From contig NC_084461.1 of the NCBI RefSeq assembly GCF_027409185.1, forward strand, positions 189,074,001-189,138,000: 64,000 nt of DNA, given 5' to 3'. Within the stretch, counting starts at the first letter, position 1; each line of letters starts with the position of its first letter. The notes beneath the pieces are model-generated. The model did no database searches. It worked only from the letters and a program-made list of their open reading frames with translations, and was not told the DNA's origin. The stretch is from Cynocephalus volans. Its lineage: Eukaryota; Chordata; Mammalia; Dermoptera; Cynocephalidae. The position numbers and the translations under genes are program-made. This document shows, one piece after another, positions 63,838 to 64,000 of the stretch.

Positions 63838-64000
63838 GGCCGGCCCGGTGGCTCACTCAGGAGAGTGCGGCGGCACTGGTAGTGCCAAGGCCGCGGGTTC
63901 ACATCCTACATGGGGATGGCTGGTGCGCTCACTGGCTGAGCATGGTGCAGACCACACCGTGCCGAGATTTGTGATCCCCTTACCAGTCAAAAAAAAGAAA
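63838..64000 (+). mobile_element. CYN-type SINE, dimer, cut by window edge
   Basis: GGGCCGGCCCGGTGGCTCAC start, GTGCAGACCACACCGTGCC second unit; the tail runs into position 64000. Confidence 0.9.

Larger units (their letters stand above)
61753..64000 (+). other. ACAD10 intron 13 (partial)
   Basis: Two dimer SINEs at the right end; 62280-62580 resembles diverged antisense LINE sequence. No ACAD-domain exon could be found. Confidence 0.7.

Noticed and set aside
61753..64000. ACAD10 exon 14 starting the dehydrogenase core
   Set aside because: No conserved ACAD sequence follows the exon 13 donor before the window end.

Overview
This is a window from a placental-mammal nuclear genome. It holds two divergently transcribed, multi-exon protein genes with intact GT-AG splice sites and very long introns packed with retroposons. 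The abundant young repeat is a tRNA-Ile-derived SINE present as monomers, dimers and a shortened dimer ending in a small hairpin. About 56 copies are listed, many with clear target-site duplications. These match the CYN SINEs known from colugos (Dermoptera), so a colugo (Galeopterus or Cynocephalus) is the likely source. Older layers are MIR, L2, old L1, hAT MITEs such as MER20, a MaLR-type solo LTR and a small mariner-like MITE. Layout: positions 2829-24201 on the minus strand carry coding exons 1-10 of BRAP (BRCA1-associated protein, RING and UBP-type zinc-finger E3 ligase), 437 codons; the C-terminal coiled-coil exons lie off the left edge. About 23.87-24.65 kb is a GC- and CpG-rich divergent promoter with ETS-like and NRF1-like motifs. 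From 28697 to 61752 on the plus strand lie twelve consecutive coding exons of ACAD10, 705 codons covering the N-terminal leader, the HAD-like domain, the aminoglycoside-phosphotransferase-like kinase domain and the linker into the acyl-CoA dehydrogenase domain, whose remaining exons lie beyond the right edge. The head-to-head BRAP/ACAD10 arrangement is the one known at the human 12q24 locus. All reading phases were checked across every exon junction and are compatible, so both genes look functional. BRAP acts in Ras/MAPK signalling and cytoplasmic retention of NLS proteins; ACAD10 acts in mitochondrial or peroxisomal acyl-CoA metabolism. They share a promoter but not an obvious pathway. The observations most worth checking are: (1) two 38-40 bp insertions of only the 5-prime half of the SINE, each ending inside the tRNA anticodon loop, lacking a poly-A tail and flanked by 14-16 bp target-site duplications, i.e. 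retroposed tRNA-half-like RNAs; (2) a tandemly duplicated block carrying 228-nt and 158-nt (TG)n arrays about 200 bp upstream of ACAD10 exon 9, a potential TDP-43-bound splicing element; (3) an 84-bp mariner-like hairpin MITE in ACAD10 intron 11; and (4) chimeric and nested SINEs whose switch point coincides with the same anticodon-region sequence.
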